A stretch of 9,052 nt of DNA, from contig CAMBGL010000042.1 in the NCBI GenBank assembly GCA_945866155.1, positions 1 through 9,052 on the forward strand, read 5' to 3'. The stretch comes from Bifidobacterium breve (GTDB lineage: Bacteria; Actinomycetota; Actinomycetes; Nanopelagicales; Nanopelagicaceae). The notes beneath the pieces were generated by a model, which saw only the letters and a program-made list of their open reading frames with translations, made no database searches and had not been told where the DNA came from. Positions 1 through 5,712 of the stretch are shown here, in pieces. The translations under genes and the position numbers were made by a program. Within the stretch, counting starts at the first letter, position 1. Every line of letters starts with the position of its first letter.

Positions 1-45
1 CATTCACATGTAGAGCAATTACAAGAAATTATCTCTAGCCTGTAG
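1..45 (+). CDS. Possible C-terminal tail of an upstream gene (partial)
   Basis: The first frame of the + strand is open from the window edge for 14 codons and ends with TAG. It encodes a plausible amphipathic C-terminal helix (HSHVEQLQEIISSL). The other two + frames close quickly. The hairpin at 80-108 lies just downstream and could end this gene as well as the leftward one. With 14 codons, chance cannot be excluded, and no family can be named. Confidence 0.25.
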   Translation, partial: HSHVEQLQEIISSL

Positions 46-70
46 TCACTTGCACTTCTAACTCTCTTAC

Positions 71-108
71 AAAAGCGAAAACCCCTGGCACCAAAGGCGC
101 CAGGGGTT
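71..108 (-). terminator. Rho-independent terminator of the secreted-protein gene
   Basis: A perfect 10-bp GC-rich stem (AACCCCTGGC at 80-89 pairing with GCCAGGGGTT at 99-108) encloses a 9-nt loop that can add two more GC pairs. Read on the minus strand, the stem is followed by a T-rich run (TTTTCGCTTTT). It lies about 28 nt beyond the TAA of the leftward gene. On the + strand the tail is only moderately T-rich (TTCATTT), so any action in that direction would be weaker. Confidence 0.85.
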
Positions 109-135
109 CATTTCACCCTATGAGTTGTGATCTAT

Positions 136-627
136 TTAGGCAGATGGAGTTGTTGAAGCTACGGGACGAGGAGCTTTTGGTGTACGTACAACTTTTTCTG
201 GTCGTGTTGGCTTTACTGGAGCCGTTGGCTTTACTGGAAGTTGACCCAGTGCTGTTACTGCAGCATCACGAATGGCAGTGGCAGCGGTGACCGCGTTCTT
301 TCTAGCTGTAAGAGCAGCACTCTTTGCTTCTGCAGTTGCAGCAGTTGCGATTGCCGCTGTGTAATCAGCTCTAGCCTTATCTACTGCACTTTTGAGAGTT
401 GTATTTATTGCTTTTTTAGATTCGTTTCGAGCTTTCATTGAACTGTAGAAGGAACCCATATCGGCCTTATGCTCTTGCATTGCAACTTTGTATTGTGCAA
501 TCGCAGCATCGTATGCAACCTTATTTGGATTTGGAGTTACATCTGCAAGCGCTGATGCTGTGCTCCCAATAAATAGACTAGTAGCGAGGACAATAACTAC
601 CAGGCTCTTCTTAGTAACTGTATTCAT
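136..627 (-). CDS. Small secreted Ala/Lys-rich protein with Pro/Lys-rich tail
   Basis: The 163-aa product starts with a textbook Sec signal peptide: KK at 6-7, a hydrophobic core at about 9-20, and an A-L-A cleavage motif at 26-28 that leaves a mature chain from Asp29. Residues about 36-128 are Ala-, Lys- and Arg-rich and strongly helix-forming, perhaps coiled. Residues 131-163 are a basic, Pro-rich low-complexity tail (PVKPTAPVKPTRPEK). There are no cysteines, no LPXTG signal and no membrane anchor, so it should be exported or wall-associated. The basic tail could contact anionic wall polymers, which is inference. The start is supported by a strong Shine-Dalgarno AAGGAGA (minus strand, 637-631), and the gene ends at a strong terminator. 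It is divergent from a two-component system. I do not recognise a named family; similar short secreted Ala/Lys proteins are common in aquatic actinobacteria. Confidence 0.8.
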   Translation of the reverse strand: MNTVTKKSLVVIVLATSLFIGSTASALADVTPNPNKVAYDAAIAQYKVAMQEHKADMGSFYSSMKARNESKKAINTTLKSAVDKARADYTAAIATAATAEAKSAALTARKNAVTAATAIRDAAVTALGQLPVKPTAPVKPTRPEKVVRTPKAPRPVASTTPSA

Positions 628-741
628 GATTCTCCTTTATCAGAATTCATTTCTAACCCTTGCGGCTATGAGGCAATACTCCATGGGAACTTTGTGGTTT
701 TCCTGTGAGAATCTTACGAGGAGCTTGTCATTTATTGGATT

Positions 742-747
742 TAGCAT
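742..747 (+). promoter_or_regulatory. Candidate -10 box (TAGCAT) for the two-component operon
   Basis: TAGCAT fits the TANNNT -10 pattern and would give a leader of about 15 nt before the ATG at 770. A TTGTCA sits at 725-730, but its 11-bp spacing is too short for a standard -35. The call rests on the -10 alone, inside the 142-bp divergent intergenic region. Confidence 0.25.
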
Positions 748-769
748 CAACTCATGCAAGAGTAACCGC

Positions 770-1462
770 ATGGCCGAACTAATCATGATTGTCGATGACG
801 AGGTAGGCGTACGCGAGCTTCTTAGAGACACACTAAAAATTGCCGGCTTTGAAACGGTTGAGGCTGACAATGGAATGTCCGCTCTGACTGTATTGCGCTC
901 TCATAAACCAGATTTAATAATTATAGATATTAATATGCCTTTGATGGACGGATTTGAATTAGTAGAAAGACTGAGAGGTACGGGTGATTTAGTACCAGTA
1001 CTAATGTTGACGGCTCGTAACGATCAACAAGATATTTCTAGAGGTCTAAGAATTGGCGCTGATGATTATGTAGTGAAACCATTTGGATTAGAAGAACTAA
1101 TCTTGAGAGTAAAAGCCATACTCCGCAGATCAAAGAAATCTGTTGATATAGCCCGAACGCTCAAATGTGGACCAATCACTTTAGATGAAGAGCTACATAA
1201 AGTAACTTTTAATAATGATGAAATCAACTTATCTCCCACAGAGTTTCGTCTGCTGCAAATGCTGATGGAGAAGAAAGGGCGTGTACTATCAAAAGTGCTA
1301 CTTTTAGATGAAGTCTGGGGAATCACTTTTGAATCAGAGAGCACCGTTGTAGATACCTATATTTCGTATTTGAGAAAGAAATTACATCGTGATGGATTTG
1401 AGGGTATAAAGACAGTGCGTGGAGTTGGTTTTCAAATAAACGAACCTAAAGAAGTTGTATGA
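770..1462 (+). CDS. OmpR/PhoB-family two-component response regulator
   Basis: The 230-aa protein has the usual length for this family. The receiver domain (about 3-120) shows the acidic pair D9-D10, phospho-acceptor D53 (IIIDINMP), the T81 switch residue and K103 in KPF. The winged-helix DNA-binding domain (about 130-224) shows LSPTEFRLL at 154-162, EVWG at 181-184, the recognition-helix region VVDTYISYLRKKL and the terminal wing TVRGVGF. When phosphorylated by its kinase it should bind DNA and alter transcription. The frame is open from 488, but the family begins at MAELIMIVDDE, so the ATG at 770 is chosen; a weak AAGAG lies 7 nt upstream. An ATG at 785 would cut into the first beta strand. 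The stop overlaps the kinase start by 4 nt (ATGA), implying translational coupling. The divergent secreted-protein gene is a possible regulon member. Confidence 0.95.
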   Translation: MAELIMIVDDEVGVRELLRDTLKIAGFETVEADNGMSALTVLRSHKPDLIIIDINMPLMDGFELVERLRGTGDLVPVLMLTARNDQQDISRGLRIGADDYVVKPFGLEELILRVKAILRRSKKSVDIARTLKCGPITLDEELHKVTFNNDEINLSPTEFRLLQMLMEKKGRVLSKVLLLDEVWGITFESESTVVDTYISYLRKKLHRDGFEGIKTVRGVGFQINEPKEVV

Positions 1463-2667
1463 AAATAAAATTCAGACAAGTTGTTGGTGCAATCCTTCTG
1501 ACAACTCTTATCTCTTTCCTAATAGGAAGTTTTGCGATCTGGGGTTCTTATCGCGCTGATCTCAATGTCATAGATCGCACATTGAATCAAGTTATTTCTG
1601 AGCCTCTTTTGCAACCCCAAGATGCAATAAATGAAGCTTTAGCCTCAGTTGAAGTAAACAGTGTCGATGTTGCTGTCGCCTTCATTGCGCCACCAAATGA
1701 AATATCTATTCTCCGAGAGTCAACTCAATTTTCCGAGATATCCATAGGGGTAAAAGATCTCATCCGTGCGGTTTCGGCTCCAATATTCTTGCAAAGTAAT
1801 CAACACATCCGCGCCATCGCAATGGAATTACCTGAAAATGAGTTCCTCTTATTTGCGATATCGACTCAAGATTTAGATGACAAAGTACGTTCAAATATAT
1901 TGCATCTGCTTACTTTCATTCTTACATCAAATTTCCTTGCCTCTCTAGTAATTATTTGGAACTCCAAGCGATACAGAGTTCGCAATGAAAAAGAACGGCT
2001 ACGAAAAATGCAAGAGTTTTTAGGAGATGCTGCTCACGAATTACGCACCCCCTTGACAGTCATCAGAGGTTATTCGGAGCTCTTAGCCCTAAAAAAAATG
2101 CCTACTGAAGAAGATGAAAAGCGAGCATTTGAAAGACTAGGTGGCGAAATTGCAAGAATGGATTCGTTGATATCAGACTTACTTCTATTGTCTGAATTAG
2201 GAGAAAGTGTTTCAGTCACTAAATCTACTTTCAATTTTGGAGAGCTTCTTCAAAGCCATATAAATGATTTCAAAGTTATATCACCTTTGCACGCTCTTAC
2301 TTATACATGTGAGCAAGAAATCGAATTTTCAGGTTCGCAGATTCATCTGCAGCGTTTGATTCAGAATGCACTCTTGAATATTGATCGACATACCCCCAAA
2401 GATTCACCTGTATCAATTACGTTGAGCCCTAAAGGTAAAGAGATTCATTTACTTATTGAAGATGGAGGTCCAGGTCTAACTGAAAGTGCCTACGGTGAGG
2501 GGATTCGATCACTGCAAAGATTTGACCGTTCCAGATCACGAGAAACCGGTGGGAGCGGACTGGGCATGAGCATCATGAACGCTGTAGTAACTATGCATAA
2601 AGGCAGCTTCTCGCTTCGTAAGAGTTCTTTAGGTGGCCTCGCAATTGATATTAGATTGCCAAGGTAG
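1459..2667 (+). CDS. Membrane sensor histidine kinase (HisKA/HATPase_c)
   Basis: The 402-aa protein has two membrane segments (about 8-28 and 148-168) flanking an extracytoplasmic sensor region of roughly 115 residues. I do not recognise a known fold in that region. The dimerisation/phosphotransfer helix has the H-box DAAHELRTPLT with phospho-acceptor H193. The ATPase domain has an N-box (QNALLN, N303 and N307), a G1 box DGGPGL (335-340), an RFDR F-box region (354-357) and a G2 box GGSGLGMSI (364-372), so it should be active. No clear HAMP linker is seen: the second membrane segment runs through a short basic helix (about 169-185) straight into the H-box. The gene starts within the regulator's stop codon, making the pair a cognate system. 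The stimulus cannot be read from sequence. An A8 run near 2090 is in frame and unremarkable. Confidence 0.95.
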   Translation: MKIKFRQVVGAILLTTLISFLIGSFAIWGSYRADLNVIDRTLNQVISEPLLQPQDAINEALASVEVNSVDVAVAFIAPPNEISILRESTQFSEISIGVKDLIRAVSAPIFLQSNQHIRAIAMELPENEFLLFAISTQDLDDKVRSNILHLLTFILTSNFLASLVIIWNSKRYRVRNEKERLRKMQEFLGDAAHELRTPLTVIRGYSELLALKKMPTEEDEKRAFERLGGEIARMDSLISDLLLLSELGESVSVTKSTFNFGELLQSHINDFKVISPLHALTYTCEQEIEFSGSQIHLQRLIQNALLNIDRHTPKDSPVSITLSPKGKEIHLLIEDGGPGLTESAYGEGIRSLQRFDRSRSRETGGSGLGMSIMNAVVTMHKGSFSLRKSSLGGLAIDIRLPR

Positions 2668-2722
2668 TTCTAAAAAGAATCTAGAAATGGACCCTCATGA
2701 AAAAGTAGGGGCGGTAATTTGC

Positions 2723-2728
2723 TAAGTT
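2723..2728 (+). promoter_or_regulatory. Candidate -10 box (TAAGTT) of a leaderless methyltransferase transcript
   Basis: TAAGTT lies at exactly -12 to -7 relative to the A of the ATG at 2735, the position expected when transcription starts on the start codon. There is no Shine-Dalgarno sequence before that ATG, which fits a leaderless mRNA. A second A/T-rich hexamer (TAATTT, 2715-2720) is an alternative. No convincing -35 is visible. Confidence 0.4.
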
Positions 2729-2734
2729 TGCTCT

Positions 2735-3940
2735 ATGGCAATTGAGCTAGATAAGGCGATAACTGAAGCAGTAGACCTTATTAGTGATTCTCAAAGTTTA
2801 GTTCGAGCCGTTCTATCTGGTCGACGCCGCAATATGCAGACACCATTCGAGAGAATTGATATTCGTCCAGTTCAAATAAAAGAGGCAATACATTTACAAG
2901 TAATTGAAAATGATGGACGCCAGACTACTGCGAAGAATTATTTACCAACCGAATTTGATTTACTTGCCCTGCTCTCATCAGGTTATGCGAACATTTTGGT
3001 GGAACAAACTACGGGTTCATTATCAATACGCATTTCAAAGAAAGGGGAGGCGCTGGTAACCCGTTCTAAAGGCAGCAATGAGCAGGTACTAACTCATGAT
3101 CGCAATAAGAATCGACTCCTCAATGCAAACGACCCTTTCCTTCTAGAAGTCGGTATCTCTGATTCCAAGGGTGTCATTAAGCCTTCTAAATCAGATAAGT
3201 ACATGCAAGTTGAAGAGTTTTTACGAATTCTTGCCCCAGCAATGAAGAATGCAATTGAAGCAGGTCAAATTCATAAGCCCACAGAAGATAATCCCCTCAC
3301 GATTACCGATCTTGGCTGCGGACATGCCTACCTAACATTTGGCGCACATCAATACTTTCAAAGTCAAGGAATCCCTCTCTCTGTAGTCGGCATAGATATT
3401 CGAGCTAAATCGCGCGATAGAAATATTGCAATTGCTCACAAACTTGGAATTGAAAAGAGTGTTGAATTTCGTGCTGAAGAAATTTCAGAGACAACGGTAA
3501 CTAAGACTGATGTAGCCATTGCTCTTCATGCTTGCGATACAGCAACTGATGATGCAATTGCTTGGGCGGTTCACAGTGATGCAAAATTGCTCTTTATCGC
3601 CCCATGTTGTCATCATGATTTACAGAGCCAACTCAGCGAGATTCCAGAGCCATGGTCAATTATCACCAAGCATGGCCTTATGAAAGAGCGAATGAGTGAT
3701 TTACTAACAGATGCACTTCGAGCACAGATCTTGCGACTATTGGGATATCGAGTTGATGTAATTGAATTTATTGGGGGAGAGCACACCCCAAGAAATATGA
3801 TGATTCGCGCCGTCAAGACTGGAGCAAAGCCAGATATTCAGGATGTGAAGCGTTATGAAGAGATGATCGCGATGTGGAGAGTAAAACCAGCACTTGCAGA
3901 GCGCTTAGAAAAAGAATTAGTAGGTAGCACGACCGCCTGA
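2735..3940 (+). CDS. SAM-dependent methyltransferase, Methyltransf_32 type
   Basis: The 401-aa protein has an N-terminal region (about 1-150) that I do not recognise. A Rossmann methyltransferase domain follows: motif I DLGCGHAYL (192-200) for SAM, an acidic end of beta 2 (GIDIR, 219-223), HACDTATD (265-272), PCCHHDLQ (290-297) and a C-terminal EHTPRNMMIRA (349-359). The HACDTATD and PCCHxxLQ signatures are those of the Methyltransf_32 family, which includes the eukaryotic GSTCD and METTL25 proteins. The substrate is not known from sequence; an RNA or protein target is possible. It is transcribed alone. There is no Shine-Dalgarno, but a -10-like box sits 6 nt before the ATG. The 3' end overlaps the convergent SDR gene by 24 nt. 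Confidence 0.85.
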   Translation: MAIELDKAITEAVDLISDSQSLVRAVLSGRRRNMQTPFERIDIRPVQIKEAIHLQVIENDGRQTTAKNYLPTEFDLLALLSSGYANILVEQTTGSLSIRISKKGEALVTRSKGSNEQVLTHDRNKNRLLNANDPFLLEVGISDSKGVIKPSKSDKYMQVEEFLRILAPAMKNAIEAGQIHKPTEDNPLTITDLGCGHAYLTFGAHQYFQSQGIPLSVVGIDIRAKSRDRNIAIAHKLGIEKSVEFRAEEISETTVTKTDVAIALHACDTATDDAIAWAVHSDAKLLFIAPCCHHDLQSQLSEIPEPWSIITKHGLMKERMSDLLTDALRAQILRLLGYRVDVIEFIGGEHTPRNMMIRAVKTGAKPDIQDVKRYEEMIAMWRVKPALAERLEKELVGSTTA

Positions 3941-4675
3941 AATATCGAATGTAAATCCTGTTGTAAAGGAACACGCAGGAGATGCCATAAATGCAATGAT
4001 TTCGGCAACCTCACTTGCTTGACCAGTACGACCAAGCGGGATTCGAGAGATCATATATTTCAATGTCTCCTCACTCGTATTTGAATTCATAGGCGTACTA
4101 ATAACTGCTGGAGCGAGGGCATTAATAATAATTCCATCATGTGCCAGCTCTTTAGCTGCTCCTTTTACAAATCCAATCAGTCCTGCCTTGGATGTGTTGT
4201 ATGAAGCCATACCTGGATTTCCTTCTTTTCCTGCAATTGATGCCAAGTGCACGATGCGTCCATATGTCTGTTTCTTCATATGTGGAATTATTTGTTGAGT
4301 TAGCCAGATGGCACCATAGAGGTTTACTTGAATTGTCTTTTCAAAGAGCGACCAATCTAAATCTTCAATCTTCACATTTGATTGTCCGACAATTCCTGCA
4401 GAATTTATGAGTGCATCAATACGGCCATGTTCTTTGATTATTGTTGCAATAAAAGCAGCTACTGCGCTTTGACTAGAAACATCGAGTACATGTACTTGAT
4501 TAGCTGGCAATTTCAATTCAAGAGCAAGTTCGGCTAGGCCCTCAGGATTCATATCTGCAATGACAATCTTTGCCCCACGACTTGAAATAAGGGAGGCTGC
4601 AGCACGACCAATTCCATTGCTTGCGCCAACAACAACGACAACTTGATTCGTGAATAGAATTGCATCAGAGGTCAT
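3917..4675 (-). CDS. Short-chain dehydrogenase/reductase, probable sugar or sugar-acid dehydrogenase
   Basis: The 252-aa classical SDR has the length typical of the family. It shows the dinucleotide motif GASNGIG (17-23), Asp41 at the end of beta 2 (IADMN), which favours NAD+ over NADP+, NSAG at 91-94, and the catalytic tetrad N118, S146, Y159, K163 (YNTSK). It ends in ISGGRATY, a C-terminus I associate with SDRs found in sugar-acid gene clusters. Its place beside a lactonase and an aldonate dehydratase suggests either oxidation of an aldose to its lactone or oxidation of a 2-keto-3-deoxy acid. Sequence alone does not separate these. The frame extends to an ATG at 4702, but the ATG at 4675 is preferred because a TAGACT -10 box lies 7 nt upstream and no ribosome site precedes either. 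The 3' end overlaps the methyltransferase gene. Confidence 0.9.
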   Translation of the reverse strand: MTSDAILFTNQVVVVVGASNGIGRAAASLISSRGAKIVIADMNPEGLAELALELKLPANQVHVLDVSSQSAVAAFIATIIKEHGRIDALINSAGIVGQSNVKIEDLDWSLFEKTIQVNLYGAIWLTQQIIPHMKKQTYGRIVHLASIAGKEGNPGMASYNTSKAGLIGFVKGAAKELAHDGIIINALAPAVISTPMNSNTSEETLKYMISRIPLGRTGQASEVAEIIAFMASPACSFTTGFTFDISGGRATY

Positions 4676-4682
4676 GATTGTG

Positions 4683-4688
4683 AGTCTA
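4683..4688 (-). promoter_or_regulatory. Candidate -10 box (TAGACT) of the leaderless SDR gene
   Basis: On the minus strand TAGACT matches TANNNT and ends 7 nt before the ATG at 4675, so the transcript would begin at or very near the start codon. It falls inside the longer reading frame that starts at 4702. This argues that the extra nine residues are not part of the protein. Confidence 0.45.
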
Positions 4689-4704
4689 TTTCCATTTCGC
4701 ACAT

Positions 4705-4710
4705 TATGGT
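4705..4710 (+). promoter_or_regulatory. Candidate -10 box (TATGGT) of the lactonase gene
   Basis: TATGGT overlaps the first possible lactonase ATG (4706) and ends 10 nt before the second (4721). If used, the RNA would start near 4717-4721 and the second ATG would be the true, nearly leaderless start. It is only 16 bp from the divergent SDR -10 box, so the two promoters would share their control region. Confidence 0.35.
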
Positions 4711-5608
4711 AGACATAGCCATGATTAAAGCCGATGTATGGGATGACCGTAAGTGCGAACTAGGCGAAGGCCCTGCCTCGGCTGGCAAGAATAATCAACG
4801 CGGATATTGGGTTGATATCACTGGCAAGAAAGTCTTATGGCGCGATCTTGATACAAATGCCACTGGTGAATATTCGGTAGATGAGGAGATTGGCTTTGTA
4901 ATTCCCCGTGCACAAGGCGGAGAATTGATTGGTACAACTTCTGGTCCATATTTACGAGATGCTGATGGAACGATGCACGCACTTCCTAATCGAGTTGATG
5001 TTGATGGACCAGGTGAAAAATTTCCTATTCGCTGGAATGATGCAAAAGTTTCTCCTACTGGAGATCTATGGTTGGGATCTCTCACCGCAGATTTCACTCC
5101 AGGTGAAGCAGCGCTATATCGCTTAGATCGTGATGGCTCAAAGATGGAACGTGTAATTAGCGACGTTACCTTGAGTAATGGTCTCGACTGGAGCAATGAC
5201 GGTAAGACCATGTATTACATCGATACAATGAAATTTACAATTGATTCCTTTGATGTAGAAGGTAAAAATATTAAGAATCGCAAAGTACGTTACACAGCTA
5301 ATCCAGATGAAGGTTTTCCTGATGGAATGTGCGCTGACAACCAAGGCGGACTGTGGGTTGCATTTTGGGGAAGTAGCGAAGTTCGTCGACTTGATGAAAA
5401 CTTCAAAGTGAGTGAAATTATCTCGGTTCCTGCGATGTTTGCTTCATCATGTGCCTTCATTGGTCCAGATTTAGATATCTTGATGATTACTACTGCGCAG
5501 AGCTCAGGTCGAGCTGGAGATCCTTTTGATGATGGTGAACATGCGGGAAAAACATTTATTTGTAAGCCAGGTGCGACCGGGCGTTCGACTGCGAGTTTCG
5601 CAGTTTAG
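4706..5608 (+). CDS. SMP-30/gluconolactonase/LRE-family sugar lactone hydrolase
   Basis: The 300-aa protein is a six-bladed beta-propeller of normal family length, probably cytoplasmic (no signal peptide). The family's divalent-metal and catalytic residues are in place, numbered from the ATG at 4706: E21 in LGEGP, N111 in RWNDAKVSPTGDLWLGS, N158 in SNGLDWSNDGKTMYYIDT and D206 in FPDGMCAD. It should open an aldono-1,4- or 1,5-lactone to the aldonate, the step between a sugar dehydrogenase and the aldonate dehydratase encoded next door. The usual aromatic residue after GEGP is replaced (GEGPAS), a small oddity. There is no Shine-Dalgarno. The first ATG (4706) overlaps a -10-like box, so the ATG at 4721 (MIKADVWDD) is a real alternative start. 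It is divergent from the SDR, and a 104-bp gap separates it from the dehydratase, which has its own promoter. Confidence 0.9.
   Translation: MVDIAMIKADVWDDRKCELGEGPASAGKNNQRGYWVDITGKKVLWRDLDTNATGEYSVDEEIGFVIPRAQGGELIGTTSGPYLRDADGTMHALPNRVDVDGPGEKFPIRWNDAKVSPTGDLWLGSLTADFTPGEAALYRLDRDGSKMERVISDVTLSNGLDWSNDGKTMYYIDTMKFTIDSFDVEGKNIKNRKVRYTANPDEGFPDGMCADNQGGLWVAFWGSSEVRRLDENFKVSEIISVPAMFASSCAFIGPDLDILMITTAQSSGRAGDPFDDGEHAGKTFICKPGATGRSTASFAV
5588..5604 (+). terminator. Short hairpin at the lactonase stop, possible weak terminator
   Basis: A perfect 7-bp stem (ACTGCGA and TCGCAGT) with a GTT loop occupies the last codons of the lactonase gene. It is followed by TTTAGATTC and then by a 10-bp palindrome ATTCGCGAAT at 5609-5618. 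The T tract is too short for a classical intrinsic terminator, so this may only attenuate readthrough or stabilise the mRNA end. Confidence 0.25.
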
Positions 5609-5642
5609 ATTCGCGAATTCAATTCCAGATTGTACATAAATA

Positions 5643-5656
5643 GTAATATCAATTAC
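5643..5656. promoter_or_regulatory. Dyad GTAAT-N4-ATTAC, candidate operator
   Basis: A perfect 5-bp inverted repeat with a 4-bp spacer (GTAATATCAATTAC) sits where the -35 region of the TATACT promoter would be, about 15-28 bp upstream of that box. Its position suits a repressor or activator site for the dehydratase operon. No regulator gene is in the window, and a dyad this short could arise by chance in A/T-rich DNA. Confidence 0.3.
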
Positions 5657-5670
5657 GCTCAAATTATCAC

Positions 5671-5676
5671 TATACT
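5671..5676 (+). promoter_or_regulatory. -10 box (TATACT) of the dehydratase operon
   Basis: TATACT is one base from the TATAAT consensus and is the best -10 in the window. Transcription would start near 5683, giving a leader of about 30 nt that contains the GGGAGG ribosome site at 5699-5704. No good -35 hexamer is present 16-18 bp upstream, where a small dyad lies instead. That absence suggests activator-dependent expression. Confidence 0.5.
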
Positions 5677-5712
5677 CAAGCCTTACTTCGAAACCCATGG
5701 GAGGCCCTGAGC

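Noticed and set aside
488..769. N-terminal extension of the response regulator frame upstream of 770
   Set aside because: The extra 94 codons run antisense through the secreted-protein gene and the divergent intergenic region, and receiver domains begin directly at MAELIMIVDDE.
2668..2734. Possible terminator after the histidine kinase gene
   Set aside because: Only 4-bp complementarities (TTCT/AGAA, CCCT/AGGG) are found, without a stable stem or a T run.
4795..5211. Antisense frame of 138 codons in the lactonase gene
   Set aside because: It lies fully within the beta-propeller coding sequence and resembles no family.
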